Assembly: GCA_963708855.1 (NCBI GenBank)
Contig: CAVPUM010000023.1
Coordinates: 1-64,000 of the forward strand
From: CAIWHR01 sp963708855
GTDB taxonomy: Bacteria; Pseudomonadota; Gammaproteobacteria; Burkholderiales; Casimicrobiaceae
Reading direction: 5' to 3'
Length of the DNA stretch: 64,000 nt
The notes under the pieces were generated by a model, which saw only the letters and a list, made by a program, of their open reading frames with translations, was not told the origin of the DNA and searched no databases. Position 1 is the stretch's first letter, and every line of letters starts with the position of its first letter. The position numbers and the translations under genes were made by a program. Shown here one piece after another: positions 35,505-45,735 of the stretch.

Positions 35505-38500
35505 TCACAGGAATGCCCCGCCCTGTTGGGGCACCGTGTCGTCGTCGGCGTTCGCCATCATTCCGTCCAGTGCCGCCAGCGCCAGTCCACGCACCGTGGG
35601 CGTTTCGAACAGCTGCCGCAAGGTGAGATCGATCCCCAGCGCCTGATTGATCATTCCGATCGCTTGCGCGGCGAGCAGAGAGTGCCCGCCGAGGTCGAAG
35701 AAGCCTTCGTCGCGCCCCACCCGCGGCCGCTGCAGCACGTCGGCCCAGATGCTGGCGATGGCGGTCTCTATCGGCGTGCCGGGGGCTCGAACACCTGGCG
35801 GGAGACTTCGTATTCGGGCGCCGGCAACGATCTGCCGGTCCAGCTTCCCGTTGGGCGTCAGCGGCAGTGCCGGCAGCACCACGAAGGCGTCGGGCAGCAT
35901 GTAGTTCGGGAGCCGCGCTGCGAGCGCGGCGCGCAGATCGGTGGCCGCAAGAACGCCGTCCGGCACCGCGACGTAGGCCACCAATCGCTTGTCGCCGGGC
36001 AGGTCTTCGCGCACGACGACAGCGGCCGCCCGCACCTGCGCGTTCCGTGTCAGAACAGCCTCGATCTCGCCGAGCTCGATCCGGAATCCGCGCAGCTTGA
36101 CCTGGCCGTCCGCACGTCCGAGCAACTCGATGTTGCCATCGGGCCGGTGACGGGCAAGGTCGCCGGTCCGGTACAGCATCGCACCTGGCGTGCGGCGGAA
36201 AGGATCGGGGACGAAACGCTCGGCCGTGAGTTCCGGCCGATGGACGATAGCCGCGCGCTACGCCCTCCCCGCCGATGCAAAGTTCTCCGGTCACCCCGAT
36301 CGGCACCGGATTCAGGCAGGCATCCAGCAGGTAGACCTGCGTGTTGGCAATCGGAATGCCAATCGTCTCCGGCTGGCGCGGCGCACGCACGGCCCACGTC
36401 GAGTAGGTTGTCGTCTCGGTAGGACCATAGAGATCGTTCACCCGACGGACATGAGGATATGCGTACAGCGCATCCACCAGCGCCTGCGCGCAGCGGCTCG
36501 CCGGCGAGATTGACGGTGGTGACCGACTCCGGCAGGCCCTGTGCCTCGAGCAGCGTCTGCATGACGGACGGCACGGAATTGACAAGCGTCACTTCGTGCC
36601 GGCGCGGGCACGCTCCGAGGTCGAGGGCGGTCTCGACGAGGATGACCTTTCCGCCCCAGCACAAGGCGCCGAACAACTCGAAAACCGAAAGATCGAAGCA
36701 AATCGACGTCGAGCAGAGCACGCCGGAAAGCTCATCGTCGGCAAACGCCGCGCGAACCCAGTGCAGGAACGACACCGTGCTGTGGTGCTCGATGGCGACG
36801 CCCTTGGGCACTCCGGTCGAGCCGGAGGTGTAGATGACGTAGGCAAGATGATCGGGCGAAGCGAGGCGCGCCGGCACGCCGGGGCCTGCCTCCGGAAGCG
36901 GCGCATCGAGGAGGACCACCGCACAGCGTTCCGCGGAAAACTTCCCGGTCAGGGATCGTTGCGTCAACAGAACCGGGAGGCCCGTGTCGTTCAGTATGAA
37001 ACGCAGCCGCTCTTCCGGATAGCGAGGGTCGAGCGGAACGTACGCGCCGCCTGCCTTGAGGATCCCGAGGAGCCCGACGACCATGTCGAGGGAGCGCTCG
37101 ACGCAGAGACCGACGAGCACGTCCGGCCCCACTCCGAGCGATGCGCAGGTGGTGCGCCAGCCGATTGGCGCGCGCGTCGAGCTCGCCGTAGGTGAGTTGC
37201 TGCGTCCTCGAACACCACGGCCACCGCGTCGGGATGGCGGGCCGCCTGCTGCTCGAACAGCTCGTGGATGCAGCGGTCCTGCGGATAGTCGGCCGCGGTA
37301 TCGTTCCATTCCACCAGCAGGCGATGGCGCTCCGCCGCCGTGAGCAGCGGCAGCTCGTCGATGCGGCACTCCGGATCGGCCACGATGCCCTCGAGCAGCC
37401 GCACGAAGTGGCCGGCCATGCGCTCGATCGTGGCGCGCGTCGAACAGGTCGGTCGCGTACTCGAGGCTGCCCGCCAGCTTGCCGCCGCGCTCGGTCAGGC
37501 TCAAGGCCAGATCGAACTTCGCGCTGCCGGTGTCGGATCCCGTCGAGCCGCTGCACGTCGAGGCCGGGCAACTGCCAATGTCCGCGCGGGCGTGTTCTGC
37601 AGAACGCGAGCGACGCCTGGAACAACGGATTGCGCGACAGATCGCGCTTCGGCGCCAGTTCCTCCACCAGCTTCTCGAACGGCAGGTCCTGGTGCGCATA
37701 GGCGTCGAGCGCCCGGTCCCGCACCCGCGCGCAGGTACTGTCGTGAAGCTCGGGCTCGCCCGACAGGTCGCCGCGCAGCACGAGCGTGTTCACGAAGAAT
37801 CCGATCAACCCCTCGAGTTGCGGCCGGGTGCGCCCGGCGATCGGCACGCCGACCGCGATGTCCTCCTGCCCGCTGTAGCGAAAGAGCAGGATCTGGTAGG
37901 CGGCGAGCAGCGTCATGAACAGCGTCGCCCCCTCGCGCCGGCTGAGCTCCTTGAGCGACCGCGTCAGCGGCTCCGGGACTTCGAACTGGACGCATCCGCC
38001 CCGATAGCTCGCCTGCGCCGGGCGCGGCCGATCCGTGGGCAGGTCCAGGATCGGCAAATCGGCCAGCGCCTGCCGCCAATACGCCAGCTGCTGTTCGAGC
38101 ACCGCTCCCTGCAGCCACTCCCGCTGCCACAGCGCGATAGTCGGCGTACTGCACCGGCAACGCCGGCAGCGGCGACGGCTCGCCCCGGCGAAAGGCGCCG
38201 TACAGCGCCGTGAGCTCGCGCGTCAGCACGCCCGACGACCAGCCGTCGGTGACGATGTGATGCAGGGTGAGCAGCAACCAGTGCTCGGAGGGCGCCAAAC
38301 GCAACAGCCGCGCGCGGATGAGCGGCCCGCGCGCGAGATCGAAGGGCGCCGCGGCCTCCGCCTGGGCGCGCCGCCGCGCCTCGGTCGCGCGCGCTCGTCC
38401 GGCGCGCACTCCTGCAGGTCCTCGATCGCCAGCGCCATCGTGCAGCTCCGGCGCGATCACCTGCACCGGCTGCCCGTCCTGCATCCCGAAGCGCGTGCGC

Positions 38501-38738
38501 AGCACCTCGTGCCGGCGCACCAGCTCGTTCAGCGCGCCGCGCAGCGCCGTCGGCATCGAGCTCGCCCGACAGCCGCAGCACCTGCTCGACGTTGTACGCC
38601 GACGCCCGTCGGCATCAGCCGGTCGAGCAGCCACAGCCGCTGCTGCGCAAACGACAGCGGCGCCGGCTGTCCGGCCTGGTGAAGGCGTTTGATCGCGTCG
38701 TTCAATTTCCGCGCCGTTAATCGACAGTCGTCTTGCAC
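35505..38738 (-). CDS. Single-module non-ribosomal peptide synthetase, C-A-PCP (about 11 frame breaks)
   Basis: About 1075 residues when read across breaks. Condensation domain: LSFAQQRLWLLDRL at the start, the active-site HHIVTDGWS, then NPLFQASLAF. Adenylation domain: YVIYTSGSTGVPKG, LYGPTETT, YRTGDLARHRPDGN, LPLTPNGKLDR. Carrier: DEGFFDLGGHSLLAAQ. Ten pocket residues read by eye against GrsA give DLFNNALTYK, which I recall as an alanine-activating code. No thioesterase, reductase or epimerase domain follows; the protein ends 29 residues after LALAALD. Single extra bases occur near 38600, 38560, 38450, 38140, 37530, 37435, 37205, 37150, 36500 and 36205, plus one -1 or +2 event near 38390. 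The GTG at 38738 is the best start. It is flanked by the ThDP enzyme gene upstream and the PPTase gene downstream. Confidence 0.85.
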
Positions 38739-38926
38739 AATTCAGGATCGCGTTCGATGCGCGAGGCCTGGTCCCGGCTTCCCCGTGCCATCGCGTTCCG
38801 GGCAGGGTGATCCGGCCCGACTGCAGTGCCGTCCGCCGGTCGGGTGCGGAAAGTTCTGTGTCCCGCAGAGGATAACAGGCCCACCGGCCGGGAAATAGCC
38901 TCGCCGAAAGCCCTCACACCCATCCA

Positions 38927-40685
38927 TCAATCGGCCGGGAAGGGCGCGTCGGGATCGACGGCCACGTTGATGCACGCGGCCCGTCCGTCGGCGATCGCGC
39001 GAGTCAGCGCGGGTCCGATGTCCTCGGGCCGATCCACGTGTTCCGCGCGGCCTCCGAACATCTCCATGATCCTGTCGTAACGCAGGCCGGGCAGGAACAT
39101 CATGACGGATTCGGCGCCGCCGTCGCCCAGGTGCATCCGCTGCCGCAGCGAGCCGCTGTTGCCATCGTTGTTGGCGACGACGACGACGATCGGCACATGG
39201 TGGCGAACCGCCGTTTCGAGTTCCATCGCGCCGAGGCCGAAAGCGAAGTCGCCGCAGATGGCGACGACGGGTCGCTCCGGATGTTCGATCTTGGCCGCCA
39301 CGGCATACGGGATGCCCACGCCCAGGCCGCCGCTGCTTCCGGGTGTGAGCCGGCTCGCCGGAAAGTGCGCGGGAATCATCCGCTGGCATGCCGCCATGAC
39401 GAGGTTGCCGTCGAAGACGGTGATCGCATCCTTCGGCAATGCATCGCGCAATTCGCGCGCGAGGCGCCACGGGCGATATCCGCACCGTGCCGTCACCGGC
39501 CTCGCCTTCGCGCCGGGCGTCCGTGCGCTGGCGCGCCTCCCGGAGCTCGGCCAGCCATGCGCGATCGCGGCGTGCCCGCGCTTTGTCCCGGCGAGCGCCG
39601 GCCGATTCCGCAAGCAGCCTGCGCAGGAACGCGCCGACGTCGGCGTGAACGCCCAGTGTCGTCCTGGGCTCGCCGTCGAATTCGGCGGCATGCACGTCGA
39701 CCCGGATGATGCTGGCGCCCGGCGCGAGATGCCTGCCATAGCGAAAGGTCCAGTCCAGTCGCGCGCCCAGCACCAGAACCAGATCCGCACCCGATTGCGC
39801 AACCCAGGGAATCGCGTTCATGCACAGCGGGTGGTCGTCGGGCATCGCGCCGCGTCCGATCGGCGAGGTGATGAATGGGAGCGCCAGCGCGTCGACCAGC
39901 TCGCGCAGCTCGGCGAAGGGCGATGACCACCGCAAGCCCTTGCCCACGATCAGCAACGGGCGTCTCGCGCGTTGCAGCATGGCCGCCGCCTCGGCCATCG
40001 CCGCAGGATCGGGCTCGGGTCCCGGCAGAGGGGCAGGCGACAACGATACGCGTTCGCGGCTCCAGCGTGAGTCCGGTGAGGTAGTTCGCCGGGCAGTTGC
40101 ACGAGCACCGGGCCCGGCCGTTCGTGCATCGCCACTTCGAACGCCCGGGCAATGGACCCGGGGATCGCATGGGTCTCGGTCACGCGCGTCGCCCATTTCG
40201 TGACCGGCCGATAGAGCTCGACGGCGTCGAGCGCCATGAAGTAGCCGGTGGCCGCGACCGGGGCGGCGCCGGCCAGAACGACGAGTGGCCAGCAGTTGTC
40301 GCGCGCGGCCACGACCGCGCCGAGCGCGTTGGCCGCGGGCACTCCGGCGCTCACGATGGTGGCCGCCTTCTGTCGTCCGGCGAAGTAGTTGTGCGCTGCC
40401 GCCATCAGCGCCGCCGAGTTGCTGATGGCGGGTGCCGATCGGGCGCAGACCCGCTTCGGCGCAGGCCGCGAACGTGTCGTAGACCGGCTCCCCCGGAACG
40501 CCGTAGACGTGGGTGACGCCCAGGCCCTCGAGCGTGCGGGCCACGAGCCGGTGCCCGGTGATCGGCTCCCGGCGCAGTTGCGCTTCGAGCAGCGCACGCT
40601 GGTTCGGGCCGAGGCGCGCCAGACGCTCTTCGAGCGACAGTTCGGGATCTCCTTGCGGGGATGCGGTGCCTTCGCTCATGGGCAT
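38927..40685 (-). CDS. ThDP-dependent enzyme of the oxalyl-CoA decarboxylase / 2-hydroxyacyl-CoA lyase type (four frame breaks)
   Basis: About 585 residues. The N-terminal pyrimidine-binding domain has GLGVTHVYGVPGEPVYDTFA. The region ARDNCWPLVVLAGAAP to KWATRVTE matches HACL/oxalyl-CoA decarboxylase proteins better than acetolactate synthases. The ThDP/Mg motif is GDFAFGLGAMELETAVRHHV ending in NN. Before the catalytic domain an N-terminal segment (LSLEERLARLGPNQRALLEA) resembles linkers found between NRPS domains, suggesting docking to the assembly line. Extra bases lie near 40430, 40090, 40060 and 39478. The start is ATG 40685, or 40679. It lies 80 nt after the ligase-carrier gene. The expected reaction is decarboxylation or acyloin-type C-C bond making on an acyl thioester; the substrate is unknown. 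Confidence 0.78.
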
Positions 40686-40766
40686 GCCGAGATCGCGCCG
40701 GCGGTGCGCCTGCCTGCGATTCGGAATTCCGGCATTCGCGTCGATGCGTGGGCGCGCGTCATGGTC

Positions 40767-42674
40767 TCACTGGTCGCCTGCGTCGCCGCGAACGAGGCGA
40801 CCCGCCTCTTCGTCCGAGACGCGTTCCACTTCACCGATGATTCGCTCGAGCTCGACCCGTTCGGTTTCCTGCCGGGTGCGGGCAATGACGGCGGCGAGTT
40901 GCGCGACCGTCGGTTCCCGGAACAGGTCGAGGATGGACACATCGACGTGCATGCGCGCGCGAATCCGTGTCAACAGCTGAAATCCGCGGAGCGAATCGCC
41001 GCCCAGCGCAAAGAAATTGTCCAGGGCGCCAACCGCCGCGACGCCGAGGACTTCGCGAAACACCGAAGCCACCTCCAGCTCCGTCGCATCCCGTGGCGTC
41101 ACGTGGGCCGGTTGCAGCTGCCCGGCCAACCGGTCGGCGAGGCCCATGCGCTGGATCTTCCCCGTGGCGCCGGTCGGGAATCGCGTCGACGACGACGATG
41201 CGGCTGGGGATCTTGAATTCGGCGAGGCGTCCGAACAGGAACGCGCGGATCTCGTCCGCGGTCGCCGTCGCGCCATCCTGCAGGACCACCGCGGCCGCGA
41301 CGTCTTCGCCCAGCGTGGCGTGACGCACGCCGAAAGTCACCGCGAGACGGACCGCCCCATGCTCGAGCAAGGCCTGGTCCACCTCGAGGGGCGACACCTT
41401 CTCCCCGCCGCGGTTGATGATCTCCTTCAGCCGGCCGGTGATGTAGATGTAGCCCGCAGTGTCGATGAATCCCAGGTCGCCGGTGCGGAACCAGCCCGAG
41501 GCGAAGGCGCCGGCATTGGCCTCGCGGGGGCTGGCGTAACCGGCGGTGACGTTGTCGCCGCGGATGACGATCTCGCCGCTCGCGCCCGCGGGAAGCAGGC
41601 GACGCTCGTCATCCATGATCGCGACGGACGGGCCGGCCGCCATGCCCACCGATCCGCCCCGGCGCTCGCCCGGCGGCAGCGGGTTGCTGGCGATCTGGTG
41701 CGCGGCCTCCGTCATTCCATACGCTTCGATCACTGGCGCCTGCAGCGCCGCCTCGAGCGCACGCAGCACCGACGAGGGCAGCGGGGCCGACGAGGAACGC
41801 GCGAAGCGCAGACGATGCGCGGCCGCGCCGGGCGGGCGGCGCTCCAACTCGGCGAGGATCGCCTGATGCACGGTGGGCGCTGCCGTGTACCAGGTCGGCT
41901 GCAAGTCATCGAGCCACGTCAGGAAAAAACCATCGCGATAGCCGGGGCAACAGGCAACGCTGCCGCCGGCGGCCAATGATGCGAGCAGCGCGGCGACGAA
42001 GCCGTGGATGTGGAACAGCGGCATCAGGTTCAGGCACCGATCGCGCGGAGCAAGCTCCAGTGTCCGGGCGATGTTGCGGGCCGAGCTGCACAGATTCGCG
42101 TGGGACAGCGGGACGAGCTTGGGGCGGGAGGTCGTTCCCGACGTATGCAGCAATAGCGCAACGTCGTCCGGATGCGGCGGGCGCGTCATCGGCACATGCC
42201 GCCGCGTCGCCATCATCGATCGCGAAGCGTCCCGCCGGCCAGCCGCTCTCCCATCGCGCGTCGAGGCAGCGCACGCCGAGCGCCGTGGCGACCGCGCGCG
42301 CGGGTCCGCGATCTTCGGCCGCCAGCAGTAACGCCGCCGGCTCGCAGGTCCGTCAGGTAGAAGCGGAACTCCTCCTCGCCGTAGCCGGGATTGAGCGGCG
42401 CGCACACGGCGCCCGACGCGACCGCGATCGTGGCCGCCGCCATCTCGGGGCCGTTCGACAGCACCACGGCAACCCGGTCCCGGCGACCGACGTCGGCATG
42501 CCGCAGCGCGGCGACGATGGCCGCCGTTTGCCGCCGCAGGGCACGGTAGCTCAATGGCTCGCGCGACGGCGCGAGAAGAGCAGGGTCCCCTTCGTCCCGG
42601 CCTGCCGCCGGATGCAGGAGGTCTGCAAGGGTGGGGCGCGGATTCACTTTGGCCGTCGGTTCCGCGTCGCCCAT
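40767..42674 (-). CDS. Acyl-CoA/acyl-AMP ligase with C-terminal carrier-protein domain (three frame breaks)
   Basis: About 635 residues. The ANL-superfamily ligase shows LLHTSGTTSRPKLVPLSH, EAYGMTEAAHQIASNPLP, GWFRTGDLGFIDTAGYIYIT, GRLKEIINRGGEKVSPLEVD and PTGATGKIQR. The TEAAHQxxSNPLP and INRGGEKxSPxEVD blocks are strikingly like oxalyl-CoA synthetases (AAE3/Pcs60). After A10 a carrier domain follows with DNFFALGGDSLRGFQLL, its Ser being the phosphopantetheine site, and an acidic linker. It probably activates a small acid and loads it on its own carrier. ATG 42674 has AAGGAGC upstream. Extra bases lie near 42336, 42195 and 41172 (ATTCCCGACC). It is the first gene of the putative biosynthetic operon. 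Confidence 0.82.
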
Positions 42675-42918
42675 GCTCCTTGGCGAGAAGAGCGCTGCGC
42701 ACGGCAATTTCGCCCGACTTCCCGGGGGTCGCCGCGTGAAAGTGCCGCTCGGGTGACAACCCGGAAGGTTGGGCAGCATGGCGGTAGGCATTGTCGTGGA
42801 GGGTTCGCAGGACCGGATGGTCAACCGTACCATGGGCTCCGGGCCTTCGGCAAAGGTGCAAGGCGGATTACCCCGACCGCAGCGGCAACGTGCCGGAAAT
42901 TGTCGCGTACAACGATGC

Positions 42919-44206
42919 TCAGCGCCCCAGCAGCACCCCCGGCAGCCAAGTGGTGACGGGCGGCCACAGCGTGATCATCGCGAGCACCGCGAGCAGCGGC
43001 ACCAGGAACGGCAGCGTGGATTTGACGATGGCCTCGAAGGTGACGCCCGCGACCTTGGCGGTGACGTAGAGCACGACCCCCACCGGCGGCGTGATCGTGC
43101 CGATCATCAGGTTGAGCACGAACACGAGTCCGAACTGCACCGGGTCGATGCCCAGCGCCAGCGCCGGCGGCAGGAGGATCGGGATCAGCACCAGCATCGC
43201 CGCCAGTGCCTCCATGAAGCAGCCGACGACCAGCAGCAGCACGTTGCAGATCAGCAGATACAGGAGCGGGTTCGTCGTCAGCGCCGTCAGCGTCGACCCG
43301 AACACCTGCGGCAGCCGCGACACCGAAATGCAGTAGCCCAACAGCGACGCGGTCATCACCAGCGCCATCACGACGCCGGTGGTCTCGACGGTGTCGAGGA
43401 TCAGCCGCGGCAGGTCGGCGAGGCGGAACTCGCGGTAGACGACGAGGCCGAGGACCAGCGCGTAGGTGACCGCCACCGCCGCCGCCTCGGTCGGCGTGAA
43501 GACGCCGGACAGCAGTCCCGCCGAACAGCACGACCGGTGCCATCAGCGCCCAGAACGCCCGCCGGAAGGCGATCCACAACGCACGCAGTCCCTCGAACGG
43601 ATGCCGGGGAAGGTTGTCGCGAATGGCCAGGTGCCGGACCATCACCATCAGCGCCACCGTCATCAGCAGCCCCGGGATGATGCCGGCGATGAACAGCGAG
43701 CCGATCGAAGTCTCGGCCGCGACGCCGTAGACGATCATCGGCAGCGACGGCGGGATGATCGGCCCGATCGTCGCCGATGCGGCGGTGACCGCACCCGCGG
43801 TCGCGGCATCGTAGCCCTCCTTCTTCATCGCCTCGATCTCGACGGCACCCAGCCCGGCCGCGTCGGCGACGGCGGACCCGCTCATCCCGGCGAAGATCAG
43901 CGAGGCGATGATGTTCGCCTGTGCGAGTCCGCCGCGCATCCAGCCGACCACCGCCTTGGCGAAGTCGAAGATCCGATAGGTGATGCCCGCGGAGTTCATC
44001 AGGTTGCCCATCAGGATGAACAGCGGCGCGGCCAGCAGCGGAAACGAGTTGGCCGCCATCGCGACCTTTTGCGGGATGACGATGCCCGGCACGCCGGCCA
44101 GCAGCAGGAACGCGAATCCGGCCAGTCCCATCGCCGCGTAGATCGCCGGTCCCGCGAACAGCGCGATGAACCAGGCCGCGAGCACCGCCAGCATCAGCGT
44201 GATCAT
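42919..44206 (-). CDS. dctM: TRAP transporter large permease DctM (one frame break)
   Basis: About 428 residues with 12-13 transmembrane segments. Motifs: PLLAAPLFILMGNLMNSAGI, AGMSGSAVADAAGLGAVEI, GPIIPPSLPMIVYGV, GVFTPTEAAAVAVTYAL and IGTITPPVGVVLYV. The ATG at 44206 overlaps the DctQ stop (ATGA). Near 43520 the sequence reads GGCGGGACTG on the coding strand where GGCGGACTG restores FGGLLSGVFTPTEA, so one extra G is likely. It is the last gene of the aldolase-gntR-dctPQM operon. Confidence 0.88.
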
Positions 44207-44688
44207 GCGGCCGCCTCGGGTGGCCGGCGGAAGATCCGCGCGGCGGCGACGAGATCGCCGATCGCATGCAGCGCCACGGCGGTTGCCGCCGCCGGGACGA
44301 TCGCGTAGACGACGCCGATGGTGAAGAAGAGCGACGGCGTCTCCACGTCGGCGTTGCGCAGCGTGATCCGCACGCCGTAGTAGCCCAGGACGATGGCGAA
44401 GGCCAGCGCCGCCAGCGCCGCGAACCCGGCCAGCGCCGCGCGGGCGCGGGTCGACAGCCGGGTTTGCACCGTCGTGATCGCGAGGTGGCTCCTCCGCCGG
44501 GCGGCGATCACCCAGCCGAGGAACGCGCACCAGACGAAGAGGTAGCGCGCGAGCTCGTCGCTCCAGGTGAGAGGGTCGCCGAGGAAGTAGCGAAAGACGA
44601 CCTGCGCCAGCACGCAGGCGAACATCCCCGAGAAGGTGGCGATGGCGAGCAGGTCGATCGCCCGCTCGGCGAAACGGCGCAGCGGCAT
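44203..44688 (-). CDS. dctQ: TRAP transporter small permease DctQ
   Basis: A 161-residue, four-helix membrane protein. VVFRYFLGDPLTWSDELARYLFVW is the DctQ signature (Pro-x-x-W-x-[DE]-E before helix 2). ATG 44688 has GAGGG upstream. It overlaps dctM by 4 nt and follows the binding protein gene after about 66 nt. The C-terminus is short and charged. Confidence 0.87.
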   Translation of the reverse strand: MPLRRFAERAIDLLAIATFSGMFACVLAQVVFRYFLGDPLTWSDELARYLFVWCAFLGWVIAARRRSHLAITTVQTRLSTRARAALAGFAALAALAFAIVLGYYGVRITLRNADVETPSLFFTIGVVYAIVPAAATAVALHAIGDLVAAARIFRRPPEAAA

Positions 44689-44754
44689 CAGACTTCCCTC
44701 AGGGAGCCCGGGACCGTGCCGGCGCCGGGCCACCCAGTGAATTGACCGTGCCGA

Positions 44755-45735
44755 TCAGCGGATCGCCTGGATCCGGTCGTAGGTGCCGACACCCCACTTC
44801 GACTCGAACATCTTCGGCACCTTGGCGAGCACCGGCGCGCGGAAGGCGTTGGGATCGGGCGTGATCACCGTCATGCCGGCGGCCTTGAAGGTGTCGACGA
44901 GGGAGTTCTCCTGCTTGATGAGCTCGGCGTTCTGCCAGGCGATGCCGTTCTTCACGGCGTCGGCGATGATCTTGCGGTCGCCCGCCGACAGGCCCTGCCA
45001 GAAGGCTTCGTTGATCACCACGAGCCGCGGCGTGATGATGTGGGCGGACAGCACGAGGTACTTCTGCACCTCGTCGAACTTGCCCGACTTGATCGTCGGC
45101 AGCGGGTTCTCCTGGCCGTCGACGACGTTCTGCTTCAGCGCGAGGTAGAGTTCGCCGAAGTTCATCGGCGTGGGCTTCGCGCCCCAGGCCTCGGCCATGG
45201 CCTTGAACACGTCGTTCTCCGGCACGCGCAGCTTGAAGCCGACCATGTCGGCCGGACTCTTCACTTCCTTGCCGGTCGTCGTGATGTGACGCGTGCCGTA
45301 GTACGTGGTGCCGAGGATGCGCATGCCACGCGCCTTCACCAGCGTGTCGTTGAACTCGACGCCGATCGGACCGTTCATCGCCTTGTCGAGATGCGCGGCG
45401 TCGCGCCAGATGTACGGCGCCTCGACGACCGAGATCGAGGGCACCCACGCGCCGAAGTTGGCGGCCCCTTCGGTCACCACCTGCTGCGCGCCGTTGGCCA
45501 CCGCGTCGATCATGTCGCGCGAACTTCCCAGCTGGCCGCCGGGGAACGACTGGATCACGATGCGGCCGCCGGACTTGTCCTTGGCCTCGGCCGCGATGCG
45601 GTCGATCATCTGCACGGAGGGATGCGTTCCTCCGACAACGTCGCCCCAGCGGATAGTCACCTGCTGCGCCTGGGCGGCCGTGACGGCGAGCGTCGCAGCG
45701 AGCGCGAACCCGGTCAATGCGTGTTTCAGTTTCAT
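44755..45735 (-). CDS. dctP: TRAP transporter solute-binding protein DctP
   Basis: A 326-residue periplasmic binding protein. A signal peptide (MKLKHALTGFALAATLAVTA to AQAQ) is followed by WGDVVGGTHPSVQMIDRIAA, IVIQSFPGGQLGSSRDMIDA, DMVGFKLRVPENDVFKAM and NFGELYLALKQNVVDGQENP. The conserved Arg in KLRVPEN should bind the substrate carboxylate. The ATG overlaps the gntR stop codon (ATGA), so regulator and transporter are translated together. Genes around it suggest a sugar acid as ligand. Confidence 0.92.
   Translation of the reverse strand: MKLKHALTGFALAATLAVTAAQAQQVTIRWGDVVGGTHPSVQMIDRIAAEAKDKSGGRIVIQSFPGGQLGSSRDMIDAVANGAQQVVTEGAANFGAWVPSISVVEAPYIWRDAAHLDKAMNGPIGVEFNDTLVKARGMRILGTTYYGTRHITTTGKEVKSPADMVGFKLRVPENDVFKAMAEAWGAKPTPMNFGELYLALKQNVVDGQENPLPTIKSGKFDEVQKYLVLSAHIITPRLVVINEAFWQGLSAGDRKIIADAVKNGIAWQNAELIKQENSLVDTFKAAGMTVITPDPNAFRAPVLAKVPKMFESKWGVGTYDRIQAIR

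Noticed and set aside
35505..42674. Reading the NRPS locus as a decayed pseudogene cluster
   Set aside because: All domain motifs remain intact once single extra bases are removed, no internal stop is left, and the breaks are nearly all of one type, which fits sequence error better.
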